From Bradyrhizobium sp. (GTDB taxonomy: Bacteria > Pseudomonadota > Alphaproteobacteria > Rhizobiales > Xanthobacteraceae): a stretch of 61,189 nucleotides of DNA. The notes beneath the pieces were generated by a model, which saw only the letters and a list, made by a program, of their open reading frames with translations, had not been told where the DNA came from and did no database searches. A program made the translations under genes and the position numbers. This document shows, in pieces, positions 59,008 through 61,189 of this stretch (position 1 is its first letter; the number at the start of each line of letters is the position of its first letter). The DNA is taken from the NCBI RefSeq assembly GCF_030693485.1, contig NZ_JAUYAN010000154.1, forward strand, positions 1-61,189. Reading direction: 5' to 3'.

Positions 59008-59904
59008 ATGGACGTTGGAGCGACGCTTGAACTCGGCTATGCATGCGCCGCTTGCGCAGCCTTCGAGGATACCCGCTTGAAACCCGACAACGACCCCGCC
59101 CCCGCGCCATTCGGCGCGTTTGCGCCGAATGCCGCGCAGGTTGCGATCATCGCGCTGGCGCGGCGCTCGCGGCTGAAACGCGGCGCGTTCCGGCCGATGC
59201 TGTCGCGGCTGGTCAATCTGCTGCGCGCCGGTCCGCTCGACGTGCAATATCAGGGCGCGTCGTTTCGCTTCTATCATCAGGCCAGCGCCACCGAGCGCGG
59301 GGCGCTGTTCAATCCCGACTACAATCTCGCGGAACTGGATTTCCTCCGCGCCCACAGCCCCAAGGGTGGCGTGTTCGTCGATGTCGGCGCCAATGTCGGC
59401 ACCTATGCGCTGGCGCTGGCGCGTCATGTCGGCGCCCTGGGCAAGGTGATCGCGATCGAGCCGCATCCGGTGACGCTTGCGCGGCTGAAATTCAACCGCG
59501 AGGCATCCGGCGCCGTCCAGGTGACGCTGGTCGCCGCGGCCGCGGGACCTGCCGACGGCGAACTCCTGATCGAGACCGACGGCGACAATCTCGGCGCCAG
59601 CCACATCGTGACCGGCCAGCCCGCCGGCAATGCCTTCAGGGTGCCGGCGCTGCGGCTGCAGCGCATCCTCGAAGAGGCCGGCGTGTCGCAGGTCGACGCC
59701 CTGAAGATCGACATCGAGGGTTTTGAGGACCGCGTGCTGACCGGTTTCTTCAAGCAGGCGCCGCCGTCGCTGTGGCCACGCGCGGTCGTGATCGAACATC
59801 TGTCGCGCAACGAATGGCTGGCGGATTGCATTGCCGATATGCGCGCACGCGGCTACGCCGAAAGCGGCAGGACCCGCAGCAACACGCTGTTGCTAAAATC
59901 ATAG
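59008..59904 (+). CDS. FkbM-family methyltransferase
   Basis: A 298-residue SAM-dependent methyltransferase. The SAM loop is VFVDVGANVGTYAL at about residues 121-134, followed by VIAIEPHPVTLARLKFN and the FkbM metal/substrate segment VDALKIDIEGFEDRVL. FkbM enzymes O-methylate sugars or polyketides; in rhizobia they often modify surface glycans. The start at 59008 follows GAGGG, supplied by repeat C7; a longer frame would translate the repeat. Confidence 0.88.
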   Translation: MDVGATLELGYACAACAAFEDTRLKPDNDPAPAPFGAFAPNAAQVAIIALARRSRLKRGAFRPMLSRLVNLLRAGPLDVQYQGASFRFYHQASATERGALFNPDYNLAELDFLRAHSPKGGVFVDVGANVGTYALALARHVGALGKVIAIEPHPVTLARLKFNREASGAVQVTLVAAAAGPADGELLIETDGDNLGASHIVTGQPAGNAFRVPALRLQRILEEAGVSQVDALKIDIEGFEDRVLTGFFKQAPPSLWPRAVVIEHLSRNEWLADCIADMRARGYAESGRTRSNTLLLKS

Positions 59905-59967
59905 TCGTTACCCGAACGGCCAAACCGTGCGGCACGCGCCGGAGTGACCGGATCCGGCTGGCCCGGC

Positions 59968-59992
59968 GGAACATCGCGGGATCGCCGCCGTT
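59968..59992 (+). promoter_or_regulatory. EcfG-type (general stress) promoter
   Basis: GGAAC at 59968-59972 and CGTT at 59989-59992 are separated by 16 bases, matching the alphaproteobacterial sigma-EcfG consensus GGAAC-N16/17-CGTT. It is 28 bases upstream of the PPOX ATG, leaving room for a start site near 60000. Confidence 0.65.
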
Positions 59993-60019
59993 ATCGCTTC
60001 AGCAAGATGGAGCAACAAC

Positions 60020-60508
60020 ATGGCCGACGACAGCACCGCCCGCGATACCGACCACGCCTGGGACCTGATGAAGAGGATCGGCTTTGCGATGCTGGTCACG
60101 CGCGACGGCGACAAGCTTCGCGCCCGCCCGATGAGCGCCTACCTCGAGCGCGAGAACAACGCGATCTATTTCCTGACCGACGTGCGCCGGCACAAGGATG
60201 ACGAGATCGCGCGCAATCCGAATGTGAATCTTTCTTTCGCCGACGCCAGCGACCAGAATTACGTTTCAGTCAGCGGCACCGCTGAGGTCTCCAATGACCG
60301 CGCCAGGATCAAGCAACTGTTCACGACCACGGCGAGGGCATGGTGGGATTCGGCCGAAGACCCCAACATCCGCGTGCTGAAATTCACGCCCGACGACGCC
60401 GAGTTCTGGGATTCCCCGGGCACCGTCATCAGCTATGTGAAGATGGCGGCCGCGGCCGTCACCGGCACCCGTCCTGAAATCGGCGACAACCGCAAGGTGG
60501 CGATGTAG
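60020..60508 (+). CDS. Pyridoxamine-5'-phosphate-oxidase-fold general stress protein
   Basis: A 162-residue split-barrel flavin-binding protein of the general-stress-protein-26 type. DHAWDLMKRIGFAMLVTRDG, RARPMSAYLERENNAIYFLT, and NVNLSFADASDQNYVSVSGT are typical. It likely binds FMN or F420-like cofactor as a dimer; the substrate is unknown. The EcfG-type promoter upstream fits stress induction. It is followed with no gap by a proline-rich small ORF. Confidence 0.9.
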   Translation: MADDSTARDTDHAWDLMKRIGFAMLVTRDGDKLRARPMSAYLERENNAIYFLTDVRRHKDDEIARNPNVNLSFADASDQNYVSVSGTAEVSNDRARIKQLFTTTARAWWDSAEDPNIRVLKFTPDDAEFWDSPGTVISYVKMAAAAVTGTRPEIGDNRKVAM

Positions 60509-60793
60509 ATGGGAATCGATCCGCTGGAAGATCCGCCGATCAAGCCCGGACAGCCGACCGAGCCGCCGCTGGAAAGCCCGCCGGGAAATCCGCAGCAGCC
60601 GGACGTGCCGCCGCCGATGCGGGAGCCCGGCGCGCCGCCGCGGCCGGAGGAGTTGCCCGGGCAAACGCCCGAGGAGCTGCCGGTGCGGGGACCACCCGGT
60701 CCGACCACACCCAATCCCGCGACTGCCGATGTGCCGGGTTCGCAGCCCGATGTGAATCCGGGAATATCGGATTTGCCGCAGGGAACGATGTAA
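60509..60793 (+). CDS. Proline-rich small protein
   Basis: A 94-residue protein, about 35% proline, with Glu and Gly (MGIDPLEDPPIKPGQPTEPP, PPPMREPGAPPRPEELPG). No signal peptide, helix or domain; probably disordered. ATG directly follows the TAG of the PPOX gene, so it is co-transcribed and probably translationally coupled and stress-induced. Function unknown. Confidence 0.7.
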   Translation: MGIDPLEDPPIKPGQPTEPPLESPPGNPQQPDVPPPMREPGAPPRPEELPGQTPEELPVRGPPGPTTPNPATADVPGSQPDVNPGISDLPQGTM

Positions 60794-60962
60794 CTCCTAT
60801 TGCGTTCACAACCAGCGTCTGAATGCGCAATGAATAATTGTGAATTCAGGCGTTGCGTGCGCTGAAATAAATCAAGCTTCGCGATCGCAGGCCGCCACAA
60901 TCCGGCCTAACGCTTGTTCGTTGATTAGCATTCTCGTTTCCATTCCCCGGGATCCAAACCAT

Positions 60963-61189
60963 ATGACACACCTCCGCCTCGTGCTGCTCGCCACGACAGC
61001 GCTCACGGCAATGCAATTCGCTGCACCTTCATCGCACGCGCAAACCGCCCCGTTGGTGGTGGCGCAGGCGGACAAGGATGTTGGTCCGGATGGAAAGCCG
61101 AAGCCCGCACCGCCCGCTGCAGCCCCACGTCCGGCGGCGCCGCCCGCCGCCGCACCGCCGCCCCGGGCCGCACCACCTCCTCCGCCGCC
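60963..61189 (+). CDS. Exported Pro/Ala-rich protein, N-terminal part (probably OmpA-family)
   Basis: Open frame from ATG 60963 to the window end. A signal peptide (MTHLRLVLLATTALTAMQFA, cleavage near SHAQT) is followed by VVAQADKDVGPDGKPKP and a long Pro/Ala stretch. The start resembles Bradyrhizobium OmpA-like outer-membrane proteins that carry a Pro/Ala-rich linker, but the diagnostic C-terminal domain lies outside the window, so the assignment is tentative. Confidence 0.7.
   Translation, partial: MTHLRLVLLATTALTAMQFAAPSSHAQTAPLVVAQADKDVGPDGKPKPAPPAAAPRPAAPPAAAPPPRAAPPPPP

Overview
The window is a dense, GC-rich (roughly 65%) stretch of alphaproteobacterial chromosome. Protein similarity and gene order point to the Bradyrhizobium/Rhodopseudomonas/Nitrobacter group (Nitrobacteraceae), most likely Bradyrhizobium. 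Markers of this are the acnA / cytochrome c maturation (cycVWZXY-type) divergent arrangement, a MatB close to the R. palustris type, and several families of palindromic intergenic repeats. It is almost entirely core genome. I see no phage, IS element, CRISPR array, tRNA or rRNA.

Layout. 1-3.5 kb (minus): TCA genes mdh-sucC-(DUF1579)-sucD, with sucD cut by the window edge. 3.7-6.5 kb (minus): zapE, thpR and a TesA-like esterase. 6.5-9.9 kb (plus): an ABC exporter of the YbbA/YbbP type. 10.1-13.3 kb: a Bax-inhibitor-1 protein, a GNAT acetyltransferase, DUF2794 and DUF1223 genes, plus an orphan plus-strand terminator and structured region that look like a small RNA. 13.4-19.2 kb: acnA divergent from ccmABCDG. 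19.4-24.5 kb: a secreted HhH protein, ispZ-ftsY, an rRNA/tRNA pseudouridine synthase, and mtaB-dapF. 24.8-27.4 kb: exported GyrI-like, SIMPL and metallo-beta-lactamase-fold proteins. 27.7-31.7 kb: the translation/targeting block ffh-rpsP-rimM-trmD-rplS. 32-43.7 kb: leucine genes leuC, leuD and leuB, interspersed with small secreted proteins, a metallopeptidase, a glycosyltransferase, a DUF6455 protein, a cytochrome c, a CoA-ester lyase, a carbonic anhydrase and asd. 43.9-47 kb: a DMT transporter, an MFS transporter and a shikimate dehydrogenase. 47-49.3 kb: a YedY-like molybdoprotein, a cytochrome b and a fasciclin protein. 49.6-53.1 kb: SDR, matB and TauE/SafE. 53.3-56.8 kb: sdhCDAB. 56.9-61.2 kb: an SbmA/BacA-like ABC transporter, an FkbM methyltransferase, a stress-type PPOX protein with a proline-rich partner, and the start of an exported Pro/Ala-rich protein.

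Functional themes: much of the TCA cycle is here (mdh, sucCD, acnA, sdhCDAB). So are leucine synthesis (leuBCD), lysine/threonine precursor genes (asd, dapF), cytochrome c maturation with a small c-type cytochrome, and the SRP pathway (ffh, ftsY).

I did not find an obviously new multi-gene system. The observations most worth checking are non-coding: an orphan-terminator sRNA candidate at about 12.24-12.40 kb; a near-perfect EcfG (general stress) promoter before the PPOX operon; possible operators between acnA and ccmA; a 10-bp-arm hairpin before sucC; a three-unit 29-bp tandem repeat that begins at the leuC stop codon; a possible attenuator-like leader before leuC; and intergenic repeats that have supplied the C-termini of MtaB and RimM and the ribosome-binding site of the FkbM gene.
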